Assembly: GCA_964369755.1 (NCBI GenBank) | Contig: CAYJFY010000032.1 | Span: 1 to 29,492 of the forward strand | Length of the DNA: 29,492 nucleotides | Source of the DNA: CAUPWF01 sp964369755 | GTDB taxonomy: Bacteria; Bacillota; Clostridia; Lachnospirales; Lachnospiraceae | Direction of reading: 5' to 3' | In this document: piece by piece, positions 8,246 to 16,482 of the stretch | Layout of the letters: the number at the start of each line of letters is the position of its first letter | Numbering within the stretch: the stretch's first letter is position 1 | Position numbers and translations under genes: made by a program | Notes under the pieces: generated by a model | Seen by the model: only the letters and a program-made list of their open reading frames with translations | What the model was told of the DNA's origin: nothing | The model's database searches: none

Positions 8246-8267
8246 TAACATATAAGGAGGACATAGA

Positions 8268-8552
8268 ATGAATTTATTACCATTAGGTGACAGAGTAGTT
8301 TTAAAACAAGTGATTGCAGAAGAAACAACAAAATCAGGAATTGTGATTCCTGGCCAAGCAAAAGAAAAACCACAGCAAGCAGAAGTAGTGGCTGTAGGTC
8401 AAGGTGGTATGGTTGACGGGAAAGAAGTAGAGATGATTGTCAATGTTGGCGATACAGTTATTTACTCAAAGTATGCAGGTACAGAAGTAGAACTTGACGA
8501 TGTAGAATATATTATTGTGAAACAAAGTGATATCTTAGCAGTTGTAAAATAG
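8268..8552 (+). CDS. groES: co-chaperonin GroES
   Basis: 94 residues, the standard length. It forms the heptameric lid of the GroEL folding chamber. It opens with LLPLGDRVVLKQ and contains the mobile loop (EETTKSGIVIPGQAKEKPQQ, residues 18-37) that contacts GroEL, then GDTVIYSKYAGTEVELD and the end VEYIIVKQSDILAVVK. AAGGAGG is placed ideally before the ATG. It is first gene of a two-gene operon controlled by CIRCE, with groEL 12 bases downstream. Confidence 0.99.
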   Translation: MNLLPLGDRVVLKQVIAEETTKSGIVIPGQAKEKPQQAEVVAVGQGGMVDGKEVEMIVNVGDTVIYSKYAGTEVELDDVEYIIVKQSDILAVVK

Positions 8553-8564
8553 GAGGATAATAGA

Positions 8565-10184
8565 ATGGCAAAAGAAATAAAATTTGGTGCTGAAGCGAGA
8601 AATGCCTTAGAAGCAGGTGTAAATCAATTGGCAAATACAGTACGTGTGACTTTGGGACCAAAGGGACGTAATGTAGTTTTGGATAAATCTTTTGGTGCAC
8701 CACTTATCACAAATGATGGTGTGACAATCGCAAAAGAAATTGAGTTGGAAGATGCATTTGAGAATATGGGTGCACAATTAATTCGCGAAGTAGCTTCTAA
8801 GACAAATGATGTGGCTGGAGATGGAACAACAACAGCGACGGTTCTAGCTCAAGCAATGGTTCATGAAGGCATGAAAAACCTTGCAGCTGGTGCGAATCCA
8901 ATCGTACTTAGAAAAGGAATGAAAAAGGCGACTGAATGTGCAGTAGAATCAGTAGCTTCTATGAGCAGTAAGGTAAAAGATAAAGAACAAATCGCAAAAG
9001 TAGCAACTGTTTCATCAGGAGATGAGTCTGTGGGAATTATGGTTGCAGATGCAATGGAGAAAGTTTCCAATGACGGTGTTATTACAATCGAAGAATCTAA
9101 GACTATGAAGACAGAATTGGATTTGGTTGAAGGAATGCAATTTGACCGTGGATATATCTCAGCGTATATGGCAACTGATATGGAGAAGATGGAAGCAAAC
9201 TTAGATGAGCCTTATATTTTAATCACAGACAAGAAAATAACAAATATTCAAGACTTATTACCAGTGTTAGAGCAGATTGTTCAATCAGGCGCAAGATTAC
9301 TAATCGTTGCAGAGGATATTGAGGGAGAAGCTTTAACTACACTAATCGTGAATAAGCTTCGCGGAACATTCAATGTTGTTGCAGTAAAAGCACCAGGTTA
9401 CGGAGATAGAAGAAAAGCAATGCTTGAAGACCTTGCAATTCTAACAGGTGGTCAAGTGATTTCGGAAGAATTGGGATTAGACTTAAAAGAAACAACAATG
9501 GAGCAATTAGGTCGTGCAAAATCGGTAAAAGTTCAGAAAGAAAACACAGTAATTGTAGATGGATATGGAGATAAAGGGGCAATCGATGGAAGAATTGGTC
9601 AAATTAAGTCTCAAATCGAAGAGACTACATCTGAGTTTGATAAAGAAAAACTTCAAGAGAGATTAGCAAAACTTGCTGGTGGTGTTGCAGTGATCCGTGT
9701 TGGTGCGGCGACAGAAACAGAAATGAAAGAAGCAAAACTTCGTATGGAAGATGCATTGAATGCAACACGTGCAGCAGTGGAAGAGGGAATCATCGCAGGT
9801 GGTGGTTCTGCATATATCCACGCATCAAAAGAAGTTGCAAAATTAGTTGATACTCTAGATGGAGATGAGAAAACAGGTGCGAAGATCATCTTAAAAGCCC
9901 TAGAAGCTCCATTGTATCATATTTCTGCTAATGCGGGATTAGAAGGTTCTGTAATCATCAATCATGTAAAAGAATCAGAAGTAGGTGTTGGATTCGATGC
10001 TTACAAAGAAGAATATGTGGATATGGTTGAAGCTGGAATTCTAGACCCAGCCAAAGTAACAAGAAGTGCACTACAAAATGCGACAAGCGTAGCGTCTACT
10101 TTGTTGACAACAGAGTCAGTTGTTGCCAACATCAAGGAAGATATTCCACCAATGCCAGCAAATCCTGGAATGGGAATGATGTAA
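8565..10184 (+). CDS. groEL: chaperonin GroEL (Hsp60)
   Basis: 539 residues, complete. It assembles into two stacked seven-membered rings that fold proteins in an ATP-dependent cycle with GroES. Recognisable segments are the nucleotide-binding TLGPKGRNVVLDKSFG and GDGTTTATVLAQAM in the equatorial domain, the apical segment with KAPGYGDRRKAMLEDLA, the GGVAVIRVGAATETEMKE intermediate region, and the GMGMM-type C-terminal tail. AGGAGG precedes the ATG. A strong terminator follows 13 bases after the stop. Only one groEL copy lies in the window and it shows no unusual substitutions that I can see. Confidence 0.99.
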   Translation: MAKEIKFGAEARNALEAGVNQLANTVRVTLGPKGRNVVLDKSFGAPLITNDGVTIAKEIELEDAFENMGAQLIREVASKTNDVAGDGTTTATVLAQAMVHEGMKNLAAGANPIVLRKGMKKATECAVESVASMSSKVKDKEQIAKVATVSSGDESVGIMVADAMEKVSNDGVITIEESKTMKTELDLVEGMQFDRGYISAYMATDMEKMEANLDEPYILITDKKITNIQDLLPVLEQIVQSGARLLIVAEDIEGEALTTLIVNKLRGTFNVVAVKAPGYGDRRKAMLEDLAILTGGQVISEELGLDLKETTMEQLGRAKSVKVQKENTVIVDGYGDKGAIDGRIGQIKSQIEETTSEFDKEKLQERLAKLAGGVAVIRVGAATETEMKEAKLRMEDALNATRAAVEEGIIAGGGSAYIHASKEVAKLVDTLDGDEKTGAKIILKALEAPLYHISANAGLEGSVIINHVKESEVGVGFDAYKEEYVDMVEAGILDPAKVTRSALQNATSVASTLLTTESVVANIKEDIPPMPANPGMGMM

Positions 10185-10197
10185 TATTCTAAGTGGT

Positions 10198-10230
10198 AAT
10201 CGCGAGGTGAATTACACCTCGCGATTTTTT
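10198..10230 (+). terminator. groESL rho-independent terminator
   Basis: A perfect GC-rich 10-bp stem, TCGCGAGGTG (10200-10209) and CACCTCGCGA (10215-10224), encloses a 5-base loop and is followed by six Ts (10225-10230). Confidence 0.97.
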
Positions 10231-10242
10231 GTGTTTGATAGG

Positions 10243-10271
10243 TGGACATTTTATAAAAACTTTGATAGAAT
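10243..10271 (+). promoter_or_regulatory. promoter of the small membrane protein gene
   Basis: TGGACA at 10243-10248 and TAGAAT at 10266-10271 with exactly 17-base spacing; the -10 is preceded by TGA, an extended -10. It begins 13 bases after the groESL T-run and about 55 bases before the start codon. Confidence 0.65.
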
Positions 10272-10297
10272 GTTATACAGACATTCGGAGGTGAAAT

Positions 10298-10792
10298 ATG
10301 GGCGATATTTATGTAGAACAATTAATTAAGACGAAGATGGCAGGACAACCTGTTTATATCAGAATTGGAGCGGTAGCTCTGACCGTAGTGTGTATTTTTC
10401 TTGGGCTAACAATGATACCACTTCTTCTAACAGTTGGAATTGGATTGGCAGTGGTTGATATTCTTTTATTCAAAGATTCGACAATGGAGTACGAATATAT
10501 TTATATGAATGGAGATATTGATGTAGATAGAATCATTGCAAAGCAAAGAAGAAAGCGTATGATGTCATTTCAATTAGAAGACATGGTTGTGATTGCTAAG
10601 GCCAATTCAGGAGAAGTGAAACCTTATCAAAAAATCAAGGTATACGATTTCTCTTCAGGTACAGACAACCAAAACGTATACAAGATGATTGTATCTAAAT
10701 CAGGTACCATGGAAGCGGTTCTTTTTGAACCAAATGAAAAGATAATTCAAGATATGAAAAGACGTGCTCCAAGAAAAGTATTTACAGCATAA
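10298..10792 (+). CDS. small membrane protein, possibly DUF6106-like
   Basis: 164 residues. After a short soluble N-terminus (MGDIYVEQLIKTKMAGQ) there are one or two hydrophobic helices at about residues 22-58 (VALTVVCIFLGLTMIPLLL and the following VGIGLAVVDILLF). A soluble domain follows, beginning with the tyrosine-rich EYEYIYMNGDIDVDRIIAKQRRKR and ending with basic residues. This resembles a Firmicutes family of unknown function that I recall as DUF6106; that name is from memory and unchecked. The strand-rich tail after a membrane hairpin suggests a PH-like fold facing the cytoplasm (inference). CGGAGGTG precedes the ATG. It has its own promoter and sits alone between groESL and guaB. No function is assigned. 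Confidence 0.8.
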   Translation: MGDIYVEQLIKTKMAGQPVYIRIGAVALTVVCIFLGLTMIPLLLTVGIGLAVVDILLFKDSTMEYEYIYMNGDIDVDRIIAKQRRKRMMSFQLEDMVVIAKANSGEVKPYQKIKVYDFSSGTDNQNVYKMIVSKSGTMEAVLFEPNEKIIQDMKRRAPRKVFTA

Positions 10793-10801
10793 AATTGGTT
10801 C

Positions 10802-10830
10802 TTGACAACAGGAGTAGAATTTTGTAGTAT
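10802..10830 (+). promoter_or_regulatory. guaB promoter
   Basis: Consensus TTGACA at 10802-10807, 17 bases, then TAGTAT at 10825-10830. Transcription would begin near 10837, leaving a leader under 45 bases before the guaB start, too short to hold a purine riboswitch. Confidence 0.7.
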
Positions 10831-10874
10831 TACATTTATACATTTAGAGCAAAATATGAAAGTGAGGAACAAAA

Positions 10875-12329
10875 ATGGGTAGAATTATTGGCGAGGGAAT
10901 TACCTTTGATGATGTATTATTAATACCTAGATATTCAGATGTTTTACCAAATGAAATTGACTTGTCAACAAACTTGACTAAGAAGATCCGTTTGAATATC
11001 CCGATGCTAAGCGCAGGGATGGATACAGTAACTGAGCATCGCATGGCGATTGCAATGGCACGCCAAGGTGGGATTGGGATTATACATAAGAATATGTCGA
11101 TTCAACAACAAGCAGATGAAGTGGATAAGGTAAAGCGTTCAGAAAATGGCGTAATTACAGATCCATTCTACCTATCTCCAGATCATACATTAGGTGATGC
11201 GAATGACCTGATGGCAAAATTTAGAATCTCGGGTGTACCAATTACAGAAGGAAAGAAATTGGTAGGGATTATCACAAATCGTGATTTAAAATTCGAAACA
11301 GATTTTTCTAAGAAGATTAGAGAATCCATGACATCAGAAGGATTGATCACAGCAAAAGAAGGTATTACTCTAGAAGAGGCAAAACAAATTCTTGCAAAGG
11401 CGAGAAAAGAGAAGTTGCCTATCGTTGATGATAACTTCCATTTAAAAGGATTAATTACAATTAAAGATATTGAGAAGCAAATCAAGTATCCAGATTCAGC
11501 AAAAGACGAACAAGGTCGCTTATTATGTGGCGCAGGAGTTGGAATTACAGCAAACTGTCTAGAGCGTGTTGCAGCCTTGGTGGAAGCGAAGGTTGACTGT
11601 ATCGTGCTAGATTCGGCACATGGCCATTCAGCAAACGTAATCAAGGCAGTGAAGATGGTAAAAGAGGCTTATCCAGATCTACAAGTAATTGCAGGAAATG
11701 TAGCTACAGGAGATGCGACTCGCGATTTGATTCTAGCAGGAGCAGATGCAGTAAAAGTAGGGATTGGTCCTGGATCGATCTGTACGACTCGTGTCGTAGC
11801 TGGTATTGGCGTACCTCAAATCTCAGCAGTTATGTCTTGTTATGAAGTGGCAAAAGAGTATGGAGTTCCAGTTATTGCAGATGGTGGAATTAAGTATTCA
11901 GGAGATATGACAAAGGCAATTGCAGCTGGAGCAAGCTTGTGTATGATGGGAAGTATTTTTGCAGGATGTGATGAATCTCCAGGGGAATTCGAATTATTCC
12001 AAGGTAGAAAATACAAAGTGTACAGAGGAATGGGATCTATCGCAGCAATGGAAAATGGAAGCAAAGATAGATACTTCCAAGAAAATGCGAAGAAACTTGT
12101 ACCAGAGGGTGTAGAAGGACGTGTTGCATATAAGGGAACAGTAGAAGATACAATCTTCCAATTAATCGGTGGTCTTAGATCAGGAATGGGATATTGTGGA
12201 ACTGCAACCATTGATTCATTGATTGAAAATGGTGAGTTTGTGAAAATCTCAGCAGCATCATTAAAAGAAAGTCATCCACATGACATTCATATAACAAAAG
12301 AAGCGCCAAACTATAGCGTAGATCAATAA
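10875..12329 (+). CDS. guaB: IMP dehydrogenase
   Basis: 484 residues, the normal length. It oxidises IMP to XMP with NAD+, the committed step to GMP. The catalytic barrel starts at TFDDVLLIPRYS and is interrupted by two CBS domains (about residues 95-210) that bind purine nucleotides. The active-site loop GPGSICTTRVV places the catalytic cysteine at residue 303; the GMGS and the flap sequence YRGMGSIAAM are intact. GTGAGG precedes the ATG. It is a single-gene unit with its own promoter and a strong terminator. Guanine nucleotide supply links loosely to CodY, which senses GTP, but no CodY site is visible here. Confidence 0.98.
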   Translation: MGRIIGEGITFDDVLLIPRYSDVLPNEIDLSTNLTKKIRLNIPMLSAGMDTVTEHRMAIAMARQGGIGIIHKNMSIQQQADEVDKVKRSENGVITDPFYLSPDHTLGDANDLMAKFRISGVPITEGKKLVGIITNRDLKFETDFSKKIRESMTSEGLITAKEGITLEEAKQILAKARKEKLPIVDDNFHLKGLITIKDIEKQIKYPDSAKDEQGRLLCGAGVGITANCLERVAALVEAKVDCIVLDSAHGHSANVIKAVKMVKEAYPDLQVIAGNVATGDATRDLILAGADAVKVGIGPGSICTTRVVAGIGVPQISAVMSCYEVAKEYGVPVIADGGIKYSGDMTKAIAAGASLCMMGSIFAGCDESPGEFELFQGRKYKVYRGMGSIAAMENGSKDRYFQENAKKLVPEGVEGRVAYKGTVEDTIFQLIGGLRSGMGYCGTATIDSLIENGEFVKISAASLKESHPHDIHITKEAPNYSVDQ

Positions 12330-12346
12330 ATTTAAAATGTTTTACC

Positions 12347-12400
12347 ATGGGAACGTGGGAAGAATGAGCATAGCTCTTACTTCCACGTTCCCATTTTTTT
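12347..12400 (+). terminator. guaB rho-independent terminator
   Basis: A perfect 12-bp stem, ATGGGAACGTGG (12347-12358) and CCACGTTCCCAT (12383-12394), with a long loop that can add a few more pairs (GAAG with CTTC), followed by Ts through 12400. It insulates guaB from the sporulation operon. Confidence 0.95.
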
Positions 12401-12401
12401 G

Positions 12402-12429
12402 TTCTAAAACCATTGTCCGTTCATATATT
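12402..12429 (+). promoter_or_regulatory. sigma-E-like promoter of the spoIIIA operon
   Basis: CATATATT at 12422-12429 fits the sigma-E -10 consensus CATAHANT fully. The -35 side is weak: TTCTAAAA at 12402-12409 is the closest match to the expected ATA-containing octamer and leaves a spacer of only 12. The position, after the guaB terminator and 21 bases before the spoIIIAA start, and the known sigma-E control of spoIIIA in Bacillus support the call. Confidence 0.5.
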
Positions 12430-12450
12430 AAACAAAGAGGAGAGGTGGCT

Positions 12451-13374
12451 ATGATTAGAGAACAGATTATCAAGGTATTACCGATGCGAATACGAGAGAA
12501 CAAGATTTGGGAGCAAATTGACTTTGGGAGAATTCAAGAAATACGAATAAGGGCGAATCAACCCCTATATATCTATTGCGATGGTAATCAGGAGTTGCAA
12601 GTAATGGAGGAAGTGATATCAAAGGAAGATATCAAAGAAATACTGAATTATGCGAGTAAGTTTTCTTTGTTTGCGTTTGAGGATGAAATGAGACAGGGTT
12701 ATATTACGATTGAAGGTGGGCATCGAATTGGATTTGTAGGAAAGGCGAATATTGAAACTGGTAAGGTGAAAAGCCTTCGATATATCTCATCCATTAACAT
12801 ACGGGTAGCACATCAAGTTTTGGATTGTGCAAGAAAATATTTAACTTATCTTTTGAAGGGACAAACCATTTGTCATACACTGATTATTTCGCCACCAGGA
12901 TGTGGGAAAACCACATTTTTAAGGGATCTGATTCGCTTGATTTCCAATGGTGTTGGTGGAACGAGAAAAGGAAATATCGCTGTAGTAGACGAGCGGTCTG
13001 AAATCGCAGGTTGTTATCAGGGAATTGCTCAAAATGAATTAGGAAAGAGGACGGATGTCCTAGATGGTTGTCCGAAGGCAGAAGGGATGCTGATGCTCAT
13101 TCGAGGGATGTCACCCATGGCAATTGCGATTGATGAGGTTGGTGGAATGGACGAGATTGCCAGCATTCAATATGCAATGCACTGTGGATGTAAAATGCTG
13201 GCTACGGCACATGGTTACTCCTTGGAGGAGATACGAAATAAACCATTGTTCAAAGACCTGTTGAGTATGGAAGGTTTTGAACGATATTTGATTCTTGGGG
13301 ATAGAAACCATGTGGGACAAGTGGAAAGGATATATGACAAAAGTGGAAATGTTTTATTTGAAAATGCTTGGTAG
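12451..13374 (+). CDS. spoIIIAA: stage III sporulation protein AA, secretion-type ATPase
   Basis: 307 residues. SpoIIIAA is the mother-cell ATPase of the SpoIIIA-SpoIIQ channel, related to type II/IV secretion ATPases. Walker A PGCGKTT lies at residues 149-155; AVVDERSEIAG, DVLDGCPKAEGMLMLIRGMSPMAIAIDEVGG and MLATAHG are the conserved downstream motifs. I chose ATG 12451 because GGAGAGG precedes it; the frame is open upstream to 12337 but that part crosses the guaB terminator. The gene begins an eight-gene operon that ends with spoIIIAH, and its end overlaps the next gene. Confidence 0.97.
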   Translation: MIREQIIKVLPMRIRENKIWEQIDFGRIQEIRIRANQPLYIYCDGNQELQVMEEVISKEDIKEILNYASKFSLFAFEDEMRQGYITIEGGHRIGFVGKANIETGKVKSLRYISSINIRVAHQVLDCARKYLTYLLKGQTICHTLIISPPGCGKTTFLRDLIRLISNGVGGTRKGNIAVVDERSEIAGCYQGIAQNELGKRTDVLDGCPKAEGMLMLIRGMSPMAIAIDEVGGMDEIASIQYAMHCGCKMLATAHGYSLEEIRNKPLFKDLLSMEGFERYLILGDRNHVGQVERIYDKSGNVLFENAW

Positions 13375-13873
13375 TGTTCTGATCTTTGTATCGGGAACTT
13401 CGATTGGATATCTTTTTTCGAGAGATCTCTCAAAAAGATATATAGATTTGCAAGCGCTCTTGCATTATTTCACAATTATCAAATCAGATATTGCATATGG
13501 TGGAGTCTCCCTATCAGAAGTGTTTCACCATGTAGAGACATCTTGTAAACCACATCATAGAGAGTGGGTGGCCTACTTGAATGAGCAGTCGCGAGGGAAC
13601 GAGTCTACAAGTTTTCAGCAGATATGGGAGAGTGGGATTCAAGAATATAGGAATCAGATACATCTTTCGAAAGAAGAATGGCAAGAGTTGGTTGAAATTG
13701 GTACAAGTATAGGTGAAATTGATAAGGAACAACAGATATTAATGTTGGGCTTATATATAAAAAAATTAGAGTATAGAATACAAGAATTAAATGAAGAAAA
13801 GAAAGCGAAGAAGAAATTGTATCAATTATTTGGAGTGGCGGGGAGTTTACTTATCATTGTGATATTACTTTAG
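13334..13873 (+). CDS. spoIIIAB: stage III sporulation protein AB
   Basis: About 179 residues from ATG 13334. The N-terminal helix (MLGSVLIFVSGTSIGYLF) anchors it in the mother-cell membrane; the middle is helical with the family's YIDLQALLHYFTIIKSDIAYGGVSLSEVF, and a second hydrophobic segment ends the protein (LLIIVILL). Related to GspF-type secretion proteins. It overlaps the end of spoIIIAA by 41 bases at this start. GGAAAGG at 13322-13328 supports 13334; ATG 13349 or 13364 would give a length nearer the 171 residues of the Bacillus protein and cannot be excluded. Confidence 0.9.
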   Translation: MTKVEMFYLKMLGSVLIFVSGTSIGYLFSRDLSKRYIDLQALLHYFTIIKSDIAYGGVSLSEVFHHVETSCKPHHREWVAYLNEQSRGNESTSFQQIWESGIQEYRNQIHLSKEEWQELVEIGTSIGEIDKEQQILMLGLYIKKLEYRIQELNEEKKAKKKLYQLFGVAGSLLIIVILL

Positions 13874-13887
13874 GTTTTGGAGGCGAT

Positions 13888-14082
13888 ATGAGCGTTAATT
13901 TGATTTTTAGGATAGCGGCAGTTGGTATTTTGGTTTCTATATTGAGTCAATTATTAAAACAGAGTGGAAGAGACGAGCAGGCATATCTCACAGGGTTTGC
14001 TGGGCTGATTCTTGTGCTTACGTGGGTGGTTCCTTATATATACGACTTGTTTATGACCATTCAAGCTTTGTTTTCTCTATGA
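13888..14082 (+). CDS. spoIIIAC: stage III sporulation protein AC
   Basis: 64 residues, the usual size of this tiny membrane protein. Two hydrophobic helices (IFRIAAVGILVSILSQLL and LTGFAGLILVLTWVVPYI) flank the conserved loop KQSGRDEQA. SpoIIIAC and SpoIIIAD resemble export-gate proteins of the channel linking mother cell and forespore. GGAGG precedes the ATG, 14 bases after spoIIIAB. Confidence 0.96.
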   Translation: MSVNLIFRIAAVGILVSILSQLLKQSGRDEQAYLTGFAGLILVLTWVVPYIYDLFMTIQALFSL

Positions 14083-14091
14083 GGATGACAG

Positions 14092-14475
14092 ATGATATTA
14101 CAGATTGGAATAATTGGAATTATCGGAACTTTACTTGCTATCCAACTTCAAAAAACGAATAAAGAATATACATTGCTAATCGCTATCGCCATTGCGATCT
14201 TCGTGTTTATTGCAATATTGAGCGAATTGGAAAAGATTGTGGAAACTGCGCGTGAAATACAAACGATCATGAATATGGATATTCAATATATACAGACAAT
14301 CCTTAAAATGTTGGGGATTACATATATCTCAGAGATTTCAGCAGGGATTTGTAAAGACTCTGGATATGGAAACATTGCGACCCAGATCGAACTATTTGGT
14401 AAAATATCGATTTTAGCACTGAGTATGCCGATTCTTCGGACATTATTGGATACGGTTCAACTGTTTTTGAGTTAG
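14092..14475 (+). CDS. spoIIIAD: stage III sporulation protein AD
   Basis: 127 residues, with hydrophobic helices at the N-terminus (MILQIGIIGIIGTLLAIQL), in the next segment (EYTLLIAIAIAIFVFIAIL) and near the C-terminus (GKISILALSMPILRTLLDTV). The segment ILKMLGITYISEISAGICKD is the family hallmark. It shares the AC-type membrane fold and lies 9 bases after spoIIIAC; GAGGATG upstream serves as the ribosome binding site. Complete, with no oddities. Confidence 0.96.
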   Translation: MILQIGIIGIIGTLLAIQLQKTNKEYTLLIAIAIAIFVFIAILSELEKIVETAREIQTIMNMDIQYIQTILKMLGITYISEISAGICKDSGYGNIATQIELFGKISILALSMPILRTLLDTVQLFLS

Positions 14476-14484
14476 GAGAGAGAA

Positions 14485-15666
14485 ATGTGCGGTTTACACA
14501 AAAAGATTATTAGAGTTCTAATTTTGATCGGTGTTATAAGTTTGAGTGGAGGATTTCATTCTATCAGTTATGCAAGTGAAATACGGGATGAAACATCTCA
14601 GGGAGGAGTAAGTCTCTCTCAAGTCGAAGAGGATGTTCTAGAAGAATTGGAATTGGATGAAATGGAGGAGATTGTAGGTGGTATATTTCCAGCAGCCAAG
14701 ATATCAATTACAGACATCTTAGATTGTATTATACGAAATGATTTTCAAGAATTGAATGACCTAATCTTCACATATATTACAGAACAGATATTTTACGAAC
14801 TCAATTACAATCGAAGTACCTTGATCCATGTTTTGATTCTGGCGATTTTTGCTGCTTTATTCTCAAATTTTTCCAATGCATTTGGAAATGAACAAATTGC
14901 TAGTGTTGGGTTTTATGTAGTTTATCTACTCTTGGTCATGGTTACCATGCAATCATTTAAAGTGATTGTGGATTCTATTATCGGGAATGTAAACGACTTG
15001 TTGAGGTTTATGACTGTATTATACCCAGCGTATTTCCTGTCCATTGCGCTTGCAACAGGTACCAGTTCTGCGGTAGTTTTTTATAATTTGGCCTTGTTGT
15101 ATATCTTTTTGGTAGAGTTTTTGATTCTGAGTCTGGTTTTACCATTTATCAATACCTATATGGTGGTACAGGTCTTAAGTTATCTTACGATGGAGAATAG
15201 GTTGTCCAAATTGGCAGATTTGATTCGAACTCTGATACAATGGGTGTTAAAAGTCATGGTGACGGGTGTTGTAGGGCTTAATATTGTGCAAAGTCTATTA
15301 GCACCCTCTATTGATCAGGTACAGCGCAGTGTATGGCTCAGAGGGACAGAAGCAATTCCGGTGGTAGGAGATGTGATGGGAGGGACGGCAGAGGTAATAT
15401 TAGGTACTTTGCAATTGATTAAGAATGGTGTGGGTGTTTTGGGGTTGATACTCTGTGCACTTATTATCTGTGGACCTCTTGTACAGATGTCGATTTTGAC
15501 ATTGTTATATAAATTGATTGGAGCGATTGTGGAGCCGATTTCTGACAAACGTATTACGGGATGCATCGGTGGATTCGGGGATGGCTGTGAAATGTTGTTA
15601 AAGGTGATTATTAGTGTTGGAGCCTTATTTTTGATTACGATTGCGATTATTACAGCATCCACATAA
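14485..15666 (+). CDS. spoIIIAE: stage III sporulation protein AE
   Basis: 393 residues. A signal peptide (LILIGVISLSGGFHSISYASE, cut near residue 31) is followed by an acidic soluble stretch and then about six to eight membrane helices, starting near LIHVLILAIFAALFSNFSNAFG. Typical motifs are VLYPAYFLSIALATGTSSAVVFYN and the C-terminal GGFGDGCEMLLKVIISVGALFLI. It is the large membrane component of the SpoIIIA channel. GGAGAG precedes the ATG, 9 bases after spoIIIAD. The length matches the family. Confidence 0.96.
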   Translation: MCGLHKKIIRVLILIGVISLSGGFHSISYASEIRDETSQGGVSLSQVEEDVLEELELDEMEEIVGGIFPAAKISITDILDCIIRNDFQELNDLIFTYITEQIFYELNYNRSTLIHVLILAIFAALFSNFSNAFGNEQIASVGFYVVYLLLVMVTMQSFKVIVDSIIGNVNDLLRFMTVLYPAYFLSIALATGTSSAVVFYNLALLYIFLVEFLILSLVLPFINTYMVVQVLSYLTMENRLSKLADLIRTLIQWVLKVMVTGVVGLNIVQSLLAPSIDQVQRSVWLRGTEAIPVVGDVMGGTAEVILGTLQLIKNGVGVLGLILCALIICGPLVQMSILTLLYKLIGAIVEPISDKRITGCIGGFGDGCEMLLKVIISVGALFLITIAIITAST

Positions 15667-15673
15667 GAGGGTT

Positions 15674-15991
15674 ATGTTTGAATATATTTATGAGTGGATT
15701 ATGAATGTTTCTTTTTACTTGATTTTGATGACAGCCTTGGTGCAAGTGTTGCCGAGTAAATCATACAAAAAATATGTGCAATTTTATGTGGGGCTTGTGG
15801 TGGTCCTAATGCTACTTAGCCCGATGTTTAAAATACTAGGATTAGAAGATGGAGTTACAGCTCTTTATTATAAAAACACCTACCGGATGGAATTGGATGA
15901 AATTGAGGATATAACAGAATATTTAAATGAGGTGCAATTAGATGGATATCTTACCAAGCAATTTGAAGCAGAAGTTGATGAACATGAATAA
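15674..15991 (+). CDS. spoIIIAF: stage III sporulation protein AF (short form)
   Basis: 105 residues from ATG 15674: MFEYIYEWIMNVSFYLILMTALVQVLP, a loop KSYKKYVQFYVG, a second helix LVVVLMLLSPMFKILG, then a short acidic tail. Both membrane helices and the LP-x-x-x-Y-K-K-Y linker are typical of SpoIIIAF, but Bacillus SpoIIIAF is about twice as long, so the C-terminal soluble domain is nearly absent. There is no frameshift in sight: the next gene starts inside this one and continues normally. The ribosome binding site (AAGAGGG) is rather close to the start codon. The frame extends upstream into spoIIIAE, but that part lacks homologous features. Confidence 0.88.
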   Translation: MFEYIYEWIMNVSFYLILMTALVQVLPSKSYKKYVQFYVGLVVVLMLLSPMFKILGLEDGVTALYYKNTYRMELDEIEDITEYLNEVQLDGYLTKQFEAEVDEHE

Positions 15992-16463
15992 AAAGCAGTG
16001 GTTGATTGTATTATTAATTGGAATCCTCCTAATCATCATTGCGATTCCGATTGAGCCCATACCAACAGAAGTAGATTCCGTATCAAATGCTACAGAATCT
16101 GCAAGTGCAAGAACGACAGAGGATTATAAGACCCAGATGGAGAATCAACTGGAGGAAATTCTATCTCAAGTGACGGGGGTGGGGACAGTACAGGTAATGA
16201 TAACGCTAGATGCAACGGAGGAAAAAATTGTAGAGAAAGATACAGACATGCAAGAGCAGGAAATGCAGGAACATACAGTTTATGAGGAAGAAAGCGAGGG
16301 ACAGACTCCTTATGTGAAACAAGAAATCTATCCCATTGTAGAAGGGGTGCTAGTAATTGCACAAGGAGGGGACAATGCAGTGATCATTGAAAATATTACT
16401 GAGGCGATTCAAGCATTATTTGAGGTAGACACGCATAAGATTAAAATAATGAAAATGAAATAA
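15978..16463 (+). CDS. spoIIIAG: stage III sporulation protein AG
   Basis: About 161 residues. One N-terminal membrane anchor (WLIVLLIGILLIIIAIPI) is followed by a linker rich in Ser/Thr/Glu and a ring-building domain (YKTQMENQLEEILSQVTGV, then VQVMITLD, then PIVEGVLVIAQGGDNAVI) like that of YscJ/FliF and SpoIIIAH. SpoIIIAG forms a large ring in the intermembrane space. ATG 15978 overlaps the end of spoIIIAF by 14 bases, suggesting coupled translation; ATG 15984 is equally possible. An acidic insert (EKDTDMQEQEMQEHTVYEEESEG) interrupts the ring domain, as in other family members. Confidence 0.93.
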   Translation: MNMNKKQWLIVLLIGILLIIIAIPIEPIPTEVDSVSNATESASARTTEDYKTQMENQLEEILSQVTGVGTVQVMITLDATEEKIVEKDTDMQEQEMQEHTVYEEESEGQTPYVKQEIYPIVEGVLVIAQGGDNAVIIENITEAIQALFEVDTHKIKIMKMK

Positions 16464-16482
16464 TCACGAGGAGGAATAAAAC

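Noticed and set aside
10831..10874. Purine riboswitch before guaB
   Set aside because: The leader is under 45 bases and shows no aptamer-like stems.
11183..11644. Long reverse-strand frame inside guaB
   Set aside because: It is a mirror of highly conserved guaB coding sequence, with no ribosome binding site or recognisable protein; the same applies to the other reverse-strand frames.
12337..12450. N-terminal extension of spoIIIAA
   Set aside because: It is a translation of the guaB terminator hairpin and promoter region; a good Shine-Dalgarno supports ATG 12451.
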